Shown: piece after piece, positions 42,997 through 52,458 of the stretch | How the letters are laid out: every line of letters begins with the position of its first letter | Position numbering within the stretch: the first letter of the stretch is position 1 | From: Lachnospiraceae bacterium | Lineage (GTDB): Bacteria; Bacillota; Clostridia; Lachnospirales; Lachnospiraceae | Reading direction: 5' to 3' | Assembly: GCA_016282915.1 (NCBI GenBank) | Contig: JAEELW010000166.1 | Location: 1 to 56,845, forward strand | DNA length: 56,845 nt | Made by a program: the position numbers and the translations under genes | Notes under the pieces: generated by a model | Databases searched by the model: none | Seen by the model: the letters and a program-made list of their open reading frames with translations, nothing else | What the model was told of the DNA's origin: nothing

Positions 42997-44742
42997 TCAG
43001 TCCACCACGCCGAAGCCCAGAAGGATAAATTCCTTATCCCTGTCTTTCTCAGGGATGCGGATCTCGACTTCGCGCTCCGCCGCAGGCCCTCCGCGATACG
43101 CGATCAGCGCATTGCAATGCGTCCAGCCGATGATATGCGGATCGATATCCAGTTTCTTCTCCCCATCCACATACACCTCGGCAGTACCGACTCCCGCGGA
43201 TGCCGAATCCATATATACCACAAGCAGGGCGCTGAAACGGATCTTCGCCTTAAAGACTGCTTCGCCGGCTGTCTTTCCGTCGTAGAACCAGTTGGTCGCA
43301 AATTCCGGCGTCCCCTGCAGATCGCGGTCGCGCTCCACATGCTGCACTTCCGTCCCGTATCCGGTAAACGCCCCGCAGTCGTACGAACTCACCGCAGGAC
43401 AGCCGTCAATACTGTCACGGTCAATGAAATATACCTTTTCAAATTCCGAACCCTTCGGAGGCGTGATCCCGCTGATATCAAGATCTTCCTCATCCTCCGA
43501 GCCATCCGCCAGTTCAAACATGCGGATCAGTCCGTCCGCCATGATGCGGTGACCGATATTGGTGGGATGATACATATCATAGAAGAAACGGTTCTTGGAT
43601 ACGACTCCGCCTTCTTCCTCACTGAGATAAAACTGCTCGTATACGGCCGCCTTGGTGCTGACCATGGGCAGCATATAGGCCTTGCCGACACAGTCGAGGC
43701 GCTCCTCCAGATTGTAACCGTCCACAAAAACGGAAAAGAGAAGGATCACGGCCGGCTTCTGCGGGCTGTTGTAGATCTTTCTTACCAGCGAATCGTAGCA
43801 TTCGCCCCTGGTCTCATCGCCTTCATCGTTGACCGCAAATTCCACGACAACCACATCCGGCTGCTTTTTCCCGTTGCCGGTCACGTCCTTGTCATAGCGG
43901 ATCATGCCCAGCTCGGAAGGCGTTCCGCCCACGCCTGCCTTGGTATAGCCCACGTTATCCTCATAGCCCCGGCCCGCCAGGTCACAGAACCCGCGGAAAG
44001 ACTGCCAGGCGTAGCACATCTCATTGATGGGAATGGCGCCCGCGCCCTGGGTGATGGAGCCTCCGATATAGGCGACTTCCACTTTTTCACCGGCTCTTGC
44101 CCGCCCGATCGCTTTTTTCAGGCGATGGATATTGCCCTTCTGGACGATCGAACGGCCGATCATCTTTTTATATGCATCCGAAGCAAAATCCACTTCCCTG
44201 TCGGGTTTCTGCTCCGGTGCCGTATAGCCGTCGTTGAGATAAAAACAGACAGAGACCTTTGCACTCATGCCGGCCTCGGGAAATTCGAAACGGATCTGGC
44301 CGGGTACATTGTCATCCCCGGGCCACTCGCAGCGGGACAGATCCATGACCATTTCCATGCCGTCGGAAAGAAGCTCCATCGACAGCGTGGTCCCGCTCAC
44401 ATAAGGGTCTTTATGACCATACATCTGGAAAGCAAAAGTCACCTTCACAGGCTCTCCGGACTTCTGCACCGAAACGCCGATGCTGTGTACCTGCCTGCGC
44501 AGGCCTTCCACGGTGTCGAGCTCGGCGATCATCGCCTCGTCTTCCAGATTTCCTACCAGCTTTGCGCTGGCCTTCAGCCTTCCGTCGCTCTCATAGATGT
44601 ACTGGATCCCACGCCCGTCCGGCATCGGCGATCCCAGAACATCCTTGTCCCTCATGATAAAATATCCGGGTCTTTTCGCGGTAGGATCTTTCGGGGCTAC
44701 CGGCCCTCTTCTTTCTTCCATGAACAACACGCTCCCGTGCAT
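42997..44742 (-). CDS. SGNH/GDSL-family hydrolase, likely carbohydrate esterase
   Basis: This encodes 581 residues. The nucleophile Ser is in GGSITQG (about residue 228), the Asn block is in VVEFAVNDEGD, and DMYHPTNIGH supplies the catalytic Asp and His. An N-terminal beta-rich domain of about 200 residues and a C-terminal beta-rich domain flank it. Similar proteins in xylan loci remove acetyl groups, which would suit acetylated glucuronoxylan; this is inference. The start is ambiguous between ATG 44742 (AAGGG upstream) and ATG 44721. No signal peptide is visible. It lies 20 bases before the GH43 gene. Confidence 0.85.
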   Translation of the reverse strand: MHGSVLFMEERRGPVAPKDPTAKRPGYFIMRDKDVLGSPMPDGRGIQYIYESDGRLKASAKLVGNLEDEAMIAELDTVEGLRRQVHSIGVSVQKSGEPVKVTFAFQMYGHKDPYVSGTTLSMELLSDGMEMVMDLSRCEWPGDDNVPGQIRFEFPEAGMSAKVSVCFYLNDGYTAPEQKPDREVDFASDAYKKMIGRSIVQKGNIHRLKKAIGRARAGEKVEVAYIGGSITQGAGAIPINEMCYAWQSFRGFCDLAGRGYEDNVGYTKAGVGGTPSELGMIRYDKDVTGNGKKQPDVVVVEFAVNDEGDETRGECYDSLVRKIYNSPQKPAVILLFSVFVDGYNLEERLDCVGKAYMLPMVSTKAAVYEQFYLSEEEGGVVSKNRFFYDMYHPTNIGHRIMADGLIRMFELADGSEDEEDLDISGITPPKGSEFEKVYFIDRDSIDGCPAVSSYDCGAFTGYGTEVQHVERDRDLQGTPEFATNWFYDGKTAGEAVFKAKIRFSALLVVYMDSASAGVGTAEVYVDGEKKLDIDPHIIGWTHCNALIAYRGGPAAEREVEIRIPEKDRDKEFILLGFGVVD

Positions 44743-44836
44743 AGTTTACCCTTATAATCGGATTGTAAAATACGTATAGACGCTTTGCTCACTATGCTTT
44801 GTCCTTTATTTGTCACATTTTGCGGAAAAAGTGCAC

Positions 44837-44866
44837 AAAAAACCCGCCGCCGTTATGGCGACGGGT
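44837..44866 (-). terminator. Terminator after uxuB
   Basis: On the minus strand ACCCGTCGCC and GGCGGCGGGT form a stem with loop ATAAC, followed by TTTTTT. It separates the uxuB transcript from the esterase/GH43 genes. Confidence 0.88.
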
Positions 44867-44887
44867 ACATCCGTCCGTAAGAGTGCG

Positions 44888-46462
44888 TCATGCGCCTACA
44901 GCTTCCTTCAGGCATTTCCGGACCATCTGCGGCCCGCTCTTCATCCTTTCATAATACTGAAGGATCTTTGCATAAAACTCCGGATATGCGCTTAAGTCGG
45001 AACCGAAGATCTCCGCGTTCTTAAGGATCCTTCCGGCACCTTCCGGATCCTTCACTTCCGCCGTCAGCTGATCCAGCATGGGATCGGAGCTCAGCTCCAT
45101 GGCCTTTCCTTCATCGTCGGTACCGTCCAGATAGCGGAGCCATGCAGCCAGCACAAAGGGAATGATCTTCAGTTCCGCCGTTCTCCCCTGTGCGGCATAG
45201 GCACGTATCGTCGCACCGAAACGGATCGGCACCTTCTGGCTGGTATCCGTCGCGATACGCTGGGGCGTATCGGGCAGGCCCGGATTGGGCAGGCGCTCTG
45301 TCAGCACTTCCTTCAGGAAATCCTCGGGGTGGATGATGCCCGGATCGTTCACCACCTGCATACCCTCATCGCCCAGAGCGTAGACCAGATCCTTCAGATC
45401 GCTGTCATCCATCTCATCGCTGATCTTTTTATAGCCCAGCAGACAGCCGCAGACAGCCAGCGCCGTATGCAAAGGATTCAGGCAGCTCATGACCTTCATC
45501 TTTTCGCTCAGATCCACGGTCGCGCGGTCGGTCATGTACACGCCCGCATCCTCCAGGGGCGGCCGTCCGTTCGGGAAACGGTCTTCCACTACCAGATACT
45601 GCGGATTCTCGGCGTTCACAAAAGGCGCGATAAAGGTATTCTTCTGTGTCACCACGGGATCCATATTCACGATCCCCATTTCTGCCAGTTCCTTCGCCAC
45701 CTCCGGATCCGGTCTCGGCGTGATCTTGTCGATCATGGTCCAGGGGAAACTCACGCGGCTCTCATCCTTAATATAATTAAGGAAATCTTCGTCCGCCTTT
45801 CCGTTCTTTACCCACTGCTCCGCGATATAGACGACCGAAGTCTTAAGTCTCTCCCCGTTGGCGCTGCAGTTGTCCATGCTCACCATGGCGATGGGCGCGC
45901 CGCCTGCTTTATAGCGGTAATAGAGCAGCGCCGCGGAATGGCCCATGACCGTTACCGGTCCTTCCGGCCCCGCATCGATCTCCGCTTGTACGGGCTTCGT
46001 GGGATTGCCCTCCGCATCCCGCACCACATAGCCTTTTTCGGTAACGGTATAGGAGACCATCTTCAGCGAATCCGCCGCCGCGATCGAATGCATCTTATCC
46101 TGCTCCACCGCCGCTTTTACGGCATCCGCAATGGAGGCCGTCACTGCCAGCGTCTTTTTCCCGTCGCGTGCCAGTCCTACGGAAAGCGTGAGCATATCGA
46201 AAGGCTCATAGATCCTGTCGATGATCTCCATGTCGTAATCAGCCACCGCAACGATGCCGCTCTTCAGTTCCCCTTTCGCGATCAGGCATTCCGCCAGGGA
46301 TCCGATAAAGCCGCGGAAGATGTTTCCGGGGCCGAAATGCAGCCATTCCGGTGCCGCCTTTGTCTGTGCGCGCAATGCATCGATATCATAGGAAGGCAGT
46401 GTGAAACCGGCTGCTTCCCACGCCGCTTTTTCTTCTCTGATGCTCTTCAGTTTCAGTTCCAT
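44888..46462 (-). CDS. uxuB: Fructuronate reductase (mannonate oxidoreductase)
   Basis: This encodes 524 residues of the long-chain mannitol dehydrogenase family, with the Rossmann start WLHFGPGNIFRGFIGSLAE and later segments such as MVSMDNCSANGERL, PWTMIDKITPRPDP and ALAVCGCLLGYKKI. In glucuronate breakdown it reduces fructuronate to mannonate with NADH. The pathway fits the GH115 enzyme and uxuA nearby. It has its own internal promoter, in addition to readthrough from the transporter genes. Confidence 0.92.
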   Translation of the reverse strand: MELKLKSIREEKAAWEAAGFTLPSYDIDALRAQTKAAPEWLHFGPGNIFRGFIGSLAECLIAKGELKSGIVAVADYDMEIIDRIYEPFDMLTLSVGLARDGKKTLAVTASIADAVKAAVEQDKMHSIAAADSLKMVSYTVTEKGYVVRDAEGNPTKPVQAEIDAGPEGPVTVMGHSAALLYYRYKAGGAPIAMVSMDNCSANGERLKTSVVYIAEQWVKNGKADEDFLNYIKDESRVSFPWTMIDKITPRPDPEVAKELAEMGIVNMDPVVTQKNTFIAPFVNAENPQYLVVEDRFPNGRPPLEDAGVYMTDRATVDLSEKMKVMSCLNPLHTALAVCGCLLGYKKISDEMDDSDLKDLVYALGDEGMQVVNDPGIIHPEDFLKEVLTERLPNPGLPDTPQRIATDTSQKVPIRFGATIRAYAAQGRTAELKIIPFVLAAWLRYLDGTDDEGKAMELSSDPMLDQLTAEVKDPEGAGRILKNAEIFGSDLSAYPEFYAKILQYYERMKSGPQMVRKCLKEAVGA

Positions 46463-46489
46463 TTCCCGATATTTCCTCGCTTTCTTTTT

Positions 46490-46518
46490 GAAGACAGGGG
46501 GACGCTTCTTTTGTCCTC
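46490..46518. repeat. REP-like sequence in the uxuB leader
   Basis: GAAGACAGGGGGACGCTTC followed by TTTTGTCCTC is of the GACA-GGGGAC-TTCTTTTGTC type that is repeated in many Clostridia genomes and linked to REP-associated transposases. A related perfect palindrome is at 51292-51324. Confidence 0.45.
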
Positions 46519-46582
46519 AGCTTCCTGTGATACAATGGCGCCCCGCTTTCGCGGAGCGCCACCCTTATAAATTTCTTTACTT

Positions 46583-46611
46583 ATTATATCATCTTCGGCT
46601 CTGTCACTCAA
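46583..46611 (-). promoter_or_regulatory. Internal promoter for uxuB
   Basis: The minus strand reads TTGAGT (46606-46611), 17 bases and TATAAT (46583-46588). The -35 overlaps the stop codon of the binding-protein gene. A strong leader hairpin (46537-46560) follows. Confidence 0.75.
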
Positions 46612-48325
46612 GAGTTACAGCGTCGCCATACAGAGCTTCCCATGCTTCGGTACGCTCGTCGATGATATCCTGGCCGCCTGCGCTGAGGTAATCTGCCATC
46701 AGCTCATCCCAAAGGGCATCGAACTCTTCCGGCTTGCAGGACATGCACTTGTCATACATCTCGTTTCTCTTTGCACTCAGCTTGTCGCCTACGCCGGCTT
46801 CTGCCTCGATCGTGGTGATCTTGGAGTTCTTTGCAGGTCTCTTGCCGCTGTTTGCCACTTCGTTCGCTTTCTTCACATCTGCGGGATCGCAGGGAGGATA
46901 GTTGTTGTAAGTGGAAGCCAGGGTCAGCTCTTCGGTGGAGAGACGCAGGCCGTTGCAGGTGATGGTCATGTCGATATTCTGACCGGAGTTCATGATGGCG
47001 TCGCCGGTGGTGGTCATGAAGGTGTATGCACCGTCGGGCAGCACGTCGTGGGTCACGCCCTTTTCACCGATCTGCAGATACTCGATGTGCTCAGGATCGG
47101 AGATCCAGTCAAGGTAAAGCAGGGAAGCCAGAGGCTCGTCATTGGTGATCGGGAAGAAGATCTTTCTGTCACCTGCGGTGGAGTCGGTGTACTTGATGTA
47201 TTCGCCGTTGGAAGCTTCGAAGCAGTCAACAGCCACAAACTTGGCATCGTCGCCCACCATTCTCTTCAGGTTGGCATTGATGGAATCCTCGCCGCCGCGG
47301 AAAGGATAATCCCAGTTGTGCATGAAGGCGCCTACATAACCGACCTTCATCATATCATCTTCTGCGGTGTCGCCGTCATGAAGGATGAACTCATCCCACA
47401 TAAGGCCTTCGTTATACCAGCTGTTCAGGATACGGATCGCTTCCTTGGTACCGTTCTGGGTCAGCTTTCTGTCATCAAAACCGTTTACATAGAACTCTTT
47501 GTCGGTGATGTTGGGATCCATCATGGACTCGATCAGAAGGGCTGCTCTCCAGCCTACGTCAACCGAGCAGGAGAAAGGAACCATCTTTGCGGCATCTGCG
47601 CCGAGGAGGGTGTTTGCATTGTCCTTGAACGCAAGCAGCATATCGTGGAACTCTTCCCTGGTGGTCGGCTCCTTCAGTCCCAGCTTATCAAGCCAGTCCT
47701 GACGGACATAGGTAACGATACGGTTATTGTTCGCACGTTTTCCTTCGATCGCCCACAGGGTTCCGTCTTTCACGCTCTTGTCCCAGTACATATTGGTGGT
47801 CCCGAGCCAATCCCACAGATGAGGAAGGTCGTTCTTGTTGTCAACCACCAGGCTCTGCAGATCCATCACGCCGCCCATGTCCGCATAGGTCTGGATCGTC
47901 GGATAGGAATAGGTCAGGCAGATATCCGGAGCATTGTTTGCAGCCAGAAGGTTGTTGATCTCATCAACCTCGGTCCAGCGGGGAACTGCCACGAACTCAA
48001 CTTCTACGTTGTGATCCTCAAGCATTCCCTTTTTGATATAGTCGGTGTACATATTATTTGTGGGATCCGTCCCGCCGTCATTACCACGGTCATAGATCTC
48101 TACCGTGATCTTTCTGGTCTCGGCAAATTTACCGTCCGTGATCTCTTCGCTGCTTCCGCCCTCGATCTCGCTTCCGTCGCCCTCAAATGTGTTCTGGTCC
48201 ACAACGGCCGGGGGGGTCGGTGTGGGAGTCGCGTCCGCGGGCTTTTCTCCGCCGTTGTCGCCGCAGGCTGCCATGGAAAAGACCATAACGCCGGCCAGAG
48301 TCATAGACAAAACTCTTTTCTTCAT
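46604..48325 (-). CDS. Extracellular sugar-binding lipoprotein (LplA type)
   Basis: This encodes 573 residues, with lipobox SMAAC (near 17-21), a Pro/Thr linker and a large solute-binding fold of the LplA type. LLAANNAPDICLTYSY and LWAIEGKRANNNRIVTYVRQDWLDKLGL are typical. It is translated after the two permeases of the operon and probably binds aldouronate oligosaccharides, which is inferred from the GntR/uxu context. Confidence 0.92.
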   Translation of the reverse strand: MKKRVLSMTLAGVMVFSMAACGDNGGEKPADATPTPTPPAVVDQNTFEGDGSEIEGGSSEEITDGKFAETRKITVEIYDRGNDGGTDPTNNMYTDYIKKGMLEDHNVEVEFVAVPRWTEVDEINNLLAANNAPDICLTYSYPTIQTYADMGGVMDLQSLVVDNKNDLPHLWDWLGTTNMYWDKSVKDGTLWAIEGKRANNNRIVTYVRQDWLDKLGLKEPTTREEFHDMLLAFKDNANTLLGADAAKMVPFSCSVDVGWRAALLIESMMDPNITDKEFYVNGFDDRKLTQNGTKEAIRILNSWYNEGLMWDEFILHDGDTAEDDMMKVGYVGAFMHNWDYPFRGGEDSINANLKRMVGDDAKFVAVDCFEASNGEYIKYTDSTAGDRKIFFPITNDEPLASLLYLDWISDPEHIEYLQIGEKGVTHDVLPDGAYTFMTTTGDAIMNSGQNIDMTITCNGLRLSTEELTLASTYNNYPPCDPADVKKANEVANSGKRPAKNSKITTIEAEAGVGDKLSAKRNEMYDKCMSCKPEEFDALWDELMADYLSAGGQDIIDERTEAWEALYGDAVTLE

Positions 48326-48387
48326 TCCTTTTTCCTCCTTAAATGATTTGCATATAAGCTACGGCAACATGCCGTTTCTGCACAGAC

Positions 48388-49479
48388 TTATTCTTTCACG
48401 GCACCCAAGGTAACGCCCTGGATGAAGTATTTCTGCAGGAAAGGATAGATGCAGAGGATCGGGATCGTGGAGAACATTACGATCGCGGCCTTCAGCGACT
48501 CCTGAAGTCCCGGCGTGGAGAAGCCTTCCTGCGTGGTCACCTCCACCTGGTTGATATTGTTCAGGATATTGTAAAGGAGCAGCTGCAGCGGATAGAAATC
48601 CTTATTCTTCATATACATAAGGGCATCGGAATATCCGTTCCATCTGCCTACCGCATAGAACAGAGCCAGGGTCGCAAGCACCGGCTTGGACAGCGGTATG
48701 TAGATCTTTCTCAGGATCGTGAAGAAGCTCGCGCCGTCGATCTCCGCCGATTCTCTTAAGGAATCGGGAATTCCGTAGAAGAAGCTTCTTAAGATGATCA
48801 TGTTGTAAACGCTCAGGCAGCCCGGGATGATGAGCACCAGCGGATTGTCCAGAAGGTTCAGGCGCTGCATCAGCAGGTAGTTGGGAATGGTTCCCGCGTT
48901 GAAGAACATCGTGATCGTGATGAACAGGTTGATCACTCTGCGTCCCTTAAGGGCCGAGAAGATCAGCGGGAAGGCACAGAGCGTGGTCATGACCAGGCTC
49001 AGCAGCGTGCAGATCACGGTGAGCAGTGCGGTCCAGAGGAAGGCCCTCACGTATTTTGCATCCCCGAATACCGTGGTATATGCGTCAAAATTGAATCCCT
49101 TCGGCAGCAGATAGACCTCATTCTTCATCAGATAATCCGTTCCCGAAAGCGACTTGGCAAGCAGGTTGATCATCGGGAGCAGACAGATCAGTGAGATGAT
49201 CACACAGAATACGATGATCAGGATATCTCCGATCTTGCTCTTCAGCGAATGGATCTCCCTGCTGGTCTCGTCCACGTGGATCTTCATGGGGGCCTGTACG
49301 CTCTCTTCCTCATCATGAAATCTCAGCGCAGGCTTTTCCTTCTTCTCTTCATCCGGATCTTCCGAAGTAAAAGCTATTTCCTTCTTTTCCTTTTCGGGAC
49401 TGTTCTCCGCCGCTTCCTTCAGCACGGTACTTTCGCTTATTTCTTCCTTAAGCTCTTTGCTGTTTTCTTCAATCTTCAT
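48388..49479 (-). CDS. Sugar ABC permease (LplC type) with acidic N-terminal extension
   Basis: This encodes 363 residues with six helices. The EAA loop is RESAEIDGASFFTILRKIYIPLSKP and the C-terminus QKYFIQGVTLGAVKE is the LplC hallmark. The first 80 or so residues are a highly acidic, lysine-mixed leader (KELKEEISESTVLKEAAENS and onward), which is absent from typical LplC proteins. Confidence 0.93.
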   Translation of the reverse strand: MKIEENSKELKEEISESTVLKEAAENSPEKEKKEIAFTSEDPDEEKKEKPALRFHDEEESVQAPMKIHVDETSREIHSLKSKIGDILIIVFCVIISLICLLPMINLLAKSLSGTDYLMKNEVYLLPKGFNFDAYTTVFGDAKYVRAFLWTALLTVICTLLSLVMTTLCAFPLIFSALKGRRVINLFITITMFFNAGTIPNYLLMQRLNLLDNPLVLIIPGCLSVYNMIILRSFFYGIPDSLRESAEIDGASFFTILRKIYIPLSKPVLATLALFYAVGRWNGYSDALMYMKNKDFYPLQLLLYNILNNINQVEVTTQEGFSTPGLQESLKAAIVMFSTIPILCIYPFLQKYFIQGVTLGAVKE

Positions 49480-49488
49480 GACACCCTC

Positions 49489-50442
49489 CTAAACGATACC
49501 GCGCTCGCCCATCTTGCGTGAGAACCAGTTTGCAAGCAGCAGGAATATAACGTTCACGATGGACTGGAACAGACCGACCGCCGTGGTAAGCGAAAACTGC
49601 AGTGATTTAATACCGTTTTTATACACGTAGGTGGATATCACCTCCGCATTCTCCATGACCGCGTTATTCTGTAATGCAAAGGGTCGGTCAAAACCGGAAC
49701 CGAGCACGTTACCGAGGGCCAGGATCAGCAGGACGACGATCGTGGGCCGTATTCCCGGCAGGGTGATATGCCACATCTTCTGGAAACGTCCCGCGCCGTC
49801 CACCGAAGCCGCCTCATAAAGCTCGGGCGAAATTCCGGATATGGCCGCCAGATAAATGATCGAGTTCCATCCGAAGGATTGCCATATTCCCAATAGTATG
49901 TAGGTCGCGACCCAGTTTGTTTTATCATCCAGGAACTTGATCGGCTCGCCGCCCAGATTCTGGATCACAAGGTTTACCAGACCGTTCTTGGTGAAAAGCT
50001 GAAGAGCGATACCGTAAATGATGACCCAGGAAAGGAAGTGGGGCATGTAGGCGATGGTCTGCACCGATTTCTTGAAGAACTTCAGCCGCAGCTCATTCAG
50101 AAGCAGGGCGAAAATGATCGGAATGGGGAAACCGATGATGATGTCCAGCATGTTAAGCGTGATCGTATTCCGCAGGGCATAAAGGAAATCCTTGTCCTTG
50201 AACGCCTTGATAAAGTACTCAAAGCCGCCGTTCTTTGCCCAGGGCATATCCACAACGCTCTGTACGATACTGTACTTCTTGAAGGCGATGGTCACGTAAT
50301 ACATCGGGCTGTATTTGAAAATGATCAGATACAGCAGCGGCACGAGCAGCAGCAGGTAAAGCTGCCAATAGCGCTTGAGATAAACTCCCGGATTCTGTTT
50401 CGGCCGAACCATCACTTCGGTGTTTTTAGCTTTCTTCGCCAC
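49489..50442 (-). CDS. Sugar ABC permease (LplB type)
   Basis: This encodes about 317 residues with six helices. GTG at 50442 is the likely start because GGAGG lies 6 bases before it; the longer frame reaches into the regulator gene. The EAA loop is YEAASVDGAGRFQKMWHITLPGIRP. It overlaps the end of the regulator gene by 17 bases. Confidence 0.92.
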   Translation of the reverse strand: MAKKAKNTEVMVRPKQNPGVYLKRYWQLYLLLLVPLLYLIIFKYSPMYYVTIAFKKYSIVQSVVDMPWAKNGGFEYFIKAFKDKDFLYALRNTITLNMLDIIIGFPIPIIFALLLNELRLKFFKKSVQTIAYMPHFLSWVIIYGIALQLFTKNGLVNLVIQNLGGEPIKFLDDKTNWVATYILLGIWQSFGWNSIIYLAAISGISPELYEAASVDGAGRFQKMWHITLPGIRPTIVVLLILALGNVLGSGFDRPFALQNNAVMENAEVISTYVYKNGIKSLQFSLTTAVGLFQSIVNVIFLLLANWFSRKMGERGIV

Positions 50443-51130
50443 GATTGCCTCCCTCTGCCTTGAAATACTCAGGCCTCTGACTCCGTATCTCTTTCTCATC
50501 GATCTGGTAACGGTTCAGGTGCTTGTTGACCAGTTCCACCGCCGTTACCTTATCCCTCGCTTTGATCGCTTCCAGCATCTTGCGGTGATCGCCGACCACC
50601 TTGAAATCCTTCACCGTCTCCACGGAGAGCGTTCGCACCCTGTCAAAATGCAGCATCAGCGTGGAATGGATCTCATAAATGATATCTTTTCCGGCGATAT
50701 CGTAGATCGCTTTGTGAAACTGGTTGTCCAGGTCGAAGATCTTGTCCGTGATGCCCTTGGAAAGGTAAAATTCCTGAAGCGTCACATTCTCTTCCAGCTG
50801 CCGGATCCCTTCTTCGTCTGCCTCGTCACATGCTGTCTCGATCACGGCCGTGTCGGTGATCCTTCTCAGAAACCTCGCTTCTCCGACCATCTTCGGGTCG
50901 ATCAGGGAGATAAAACTCCCTCTCTGCGGGTAGGTCTCGATCAGGTACGCCTTGCTGAGCTCGATGATCGCCTCTCTTACCGGTGTCCGTGAGATCCCAA
51001 GCTGTGCGGCCAGTTCATTTTCCGAAATGGCGCTTCCGGGGACCAGATCCAGTGAGAGGATATTCTCTTTAAGGACCCTGAGTGCGTAATCTCTTGCGCT
51101 CTCCCGGGCATGCTTCGTATTGATCTTCAT
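50426..51130 (-). CDS. GntR-family (FadR subgroup) regulator
   Basis: This encodes 234 residues: a winged helix (about 12-75, GSAISENELAAQLGISRTPVREAI) followed by an FCD ligand-binding domain with the metal/ligand residues in IFDLDNQFHKAIYD and VGDHRKMLEAI. FCD regulators of this type, such as UxuR and ExuR, sense uronate pathway intermediates. It is the first gene of the transporter/uxuB operon and is probably autoregulated through the palindrome at 51161-51178. Confidence 0.93.
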   Translation of the reverse strand: MKINTKHARESARDYALRVLKENILSLDLVPGSAISENELAAQLGISRTPVREAIIELSKAYLIETYPQRGSFISLIDPKMVGEARFLRRITDTAVIETACDEADEEGIRQLEENVTLQEFYLSKGITDKIFDLDNQFHKAIYDIAGKDIIYEIHSTLMLHFDRVRTLSVETVKDFKVVGDHRKMLEAIKARDKVTAVELVNKHLNRYQIDEKEIRSQRPEYFKAEGGNRGEES

Positions 51131-51160
51131 CCTTTCCTCTCAATAGCCCTCTTGTTTAGT

Positions 51161-51178
51161 AGTGTACTTGTATACTAG
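51161..51178. promoter_or_regulatory. Candidate operator of the GntR/FadR regulator
   Basis: TAGTGTACTTGTATACTA is an 18-base palindrome with one G-T pair. It has the GTATAC core of UxuR/FadR-type sites and lies about 30 bases before the regulator gene. Confidence 0.6.
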
Positions 51179-51291
51179 AATATCTTTATTCAAGAGTAAC
51201 AAATAAACAAGTGTTTGTAAAATGTTTTTTGGAAAAAGATTATATAAAATTGCACTATGATTTTTATTAAAACTATATAAAGGAGGTCAAA

Positions 51292-51324
51292 GTGAAGACA
51301 AGGGGACAGTCCCCTTGTCTTCAC
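51292..51324. repeat. Perfect 14-bp palindrome (REP-like)
   Basis: GTGAAGACAAGGGG and CCCCTTGTCTTCAC enclose ACAGT. The sequence is related to the REP-like element at 46490-46518. It lies between the regulator gene and the uxuA terminator. Confidence 0.6.
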
Positions 51325-51355
51325 AAAAAGAACCGCGGAAAAAGCTCCGCGGTTC
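51325..51355 (-). terminator. Terminator after uxuA
   Basis: On the minus strand GAACCGCGGA and TCCGCGGTTC form a 10-bp stem followed by TTTTT. Confidence 0.9.
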
Positions 51356-51393
51356 CTAACATTCCTCTTATCACTTTTTATACGGGATATCTC

Positions 51394-52458
51394 TTACTTC
51401 TTCTCTTTCTCCAGCATATCCCAGGCGCCCAGGATATACATGATGCCCAGGGCACGGTCATAGAGGCCGTAGCCCGGACGGCATTTCTCGTTCCAGATGT
51501 GCCGGCCGTGATCGGGACGGATATAGCCGTCAAAACCGCCGTCATGATAGGCGCGGATGATATCCAGGATCCCCACGTCGCCGTCGCAGTCGCGGTGGGA
51601 GACTTCGCTGAAATCGCCGTTCTCATAGATCTTTACGTTACGGATATGCGCAAAGGCGATACGGTCAACATATTTACGCACGATGGCCGGCACGTCGTTC
51701 GCGGGATTCGAGCCCAGCGAGCCCGAGCAAAGGGTCAGGCAGTTGTACGGATCGTCTACCATGGACAGGAAACGTCCCACGGACGCCTCGTCGACAAGGA
51801 GTCTGGGCAGGCCGAAGATATCCCAGGGGGGATCGTCCGGATGGATGGCCATCTTGATCCCGCACTCATGGCAGACCGGCATCAGCTTCTCCAGGAAATA
51901 CTTCAGGTTCGCCCAGAGCGTTTCCTTATCAACCTTCCGGTACTTTTCAAAAAGCTTTTCCAGATCGGCCAGGCGCTCCGGCTCCCAGCCGGGCATCGTG
52001 TAGCCCTTGCACTCCTTCAGGATATACTCCGCCATCTCCTTTGCGTCTTCCTTGATCTTGGACTTTTCGTAAAAGAGTGCCGTCGAACCGTCCGGAAGGG
52101 GATGGAACAGATCCGTCCTCGTCCAGTCAAAGACCGGCATGAAATTGTAGCAGATCACCTTCACGCCGAACTCCGCAAGGTTGCGTATGGTCTTAATGTA
52201 ATTATCGATATAGAGATCGCGGTCCGGTCCCGCCGTCTTGATGTCGTCATGAACATTGACCGATTCCACAACGCTCATGCCGAAACCGTAAGGCGTAAAT
52301 TCTTCCTGTACCGCGCGGATCTCCTCCTTTTCCCATACTTCCCCGGGCAGCTTTTCATGCAAGGCCCAGACGATCTCTTCCACTCCGGGGATCTGTCTGA
52401 TCTGGGCAAGGCTGACCGAGTCATTATCCTTGCCGTACCAGCGAAACGACATTTTCAT
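51394..52458 (-). CDS. uxuA: Mannonate dehydratase
   Basis: This encodes about 354 residues. It starts MKMSFRWYGKDNDSV at 52458, with GGAGG 9 bases upstream; a longer frame lacks a ribosome site. Family landmarks are the IAIHPDDPPW-like segment (MAIHPDDPPWDIFG), LCSGSLGSNPANDVP, FAHIRNVK, and the end RPDHGRHIW and GYGLYDRALGIMYILGAW. It dehydrates mannonate to 2-keto-3-deoxygluconate in the cytoplasm. It is the last gene after the GH43 and GH115 genes and ends in a terminator. Confidence 0.96.
   Translation of the reverse strand: MKMSFRWYGKDNDSVSLAQIRQIPGVEEIVWALHEKLPGEVWEKEEIRAVQEEFTPYGFGMSVVESVNVHDDIKTAGPDRDLYIDNYIKTIRNLAEFGVKVICYNFMPVFDWTRTDLFHPLPDGSTALFYEKSKIKEDAKEMAEYILKECKGYTMPGWEPERLADLEKLFEKYRKVDKETLWANLKYFLEKLMPVCHECGIKMAIHPDDPPWDIFGLPRLLVDEASVGRFLSMVDDPYNCLTLCSGSLGSNPANDVPAIVRKYVDRIAFAHIRNVKIYENGDFSEVSHRDCDGDVGILDIIRAYHDGGFDGYIRPDHGRHIWNEKCRPGYGLYDRALGIMYILGAWDMLEKEKK

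Noticed and set aside
43117-44757. Rightward 546-codon frame
   Set aside because: It is antisense to the SGNH hydrolase, whose catalytic motifs are intact.
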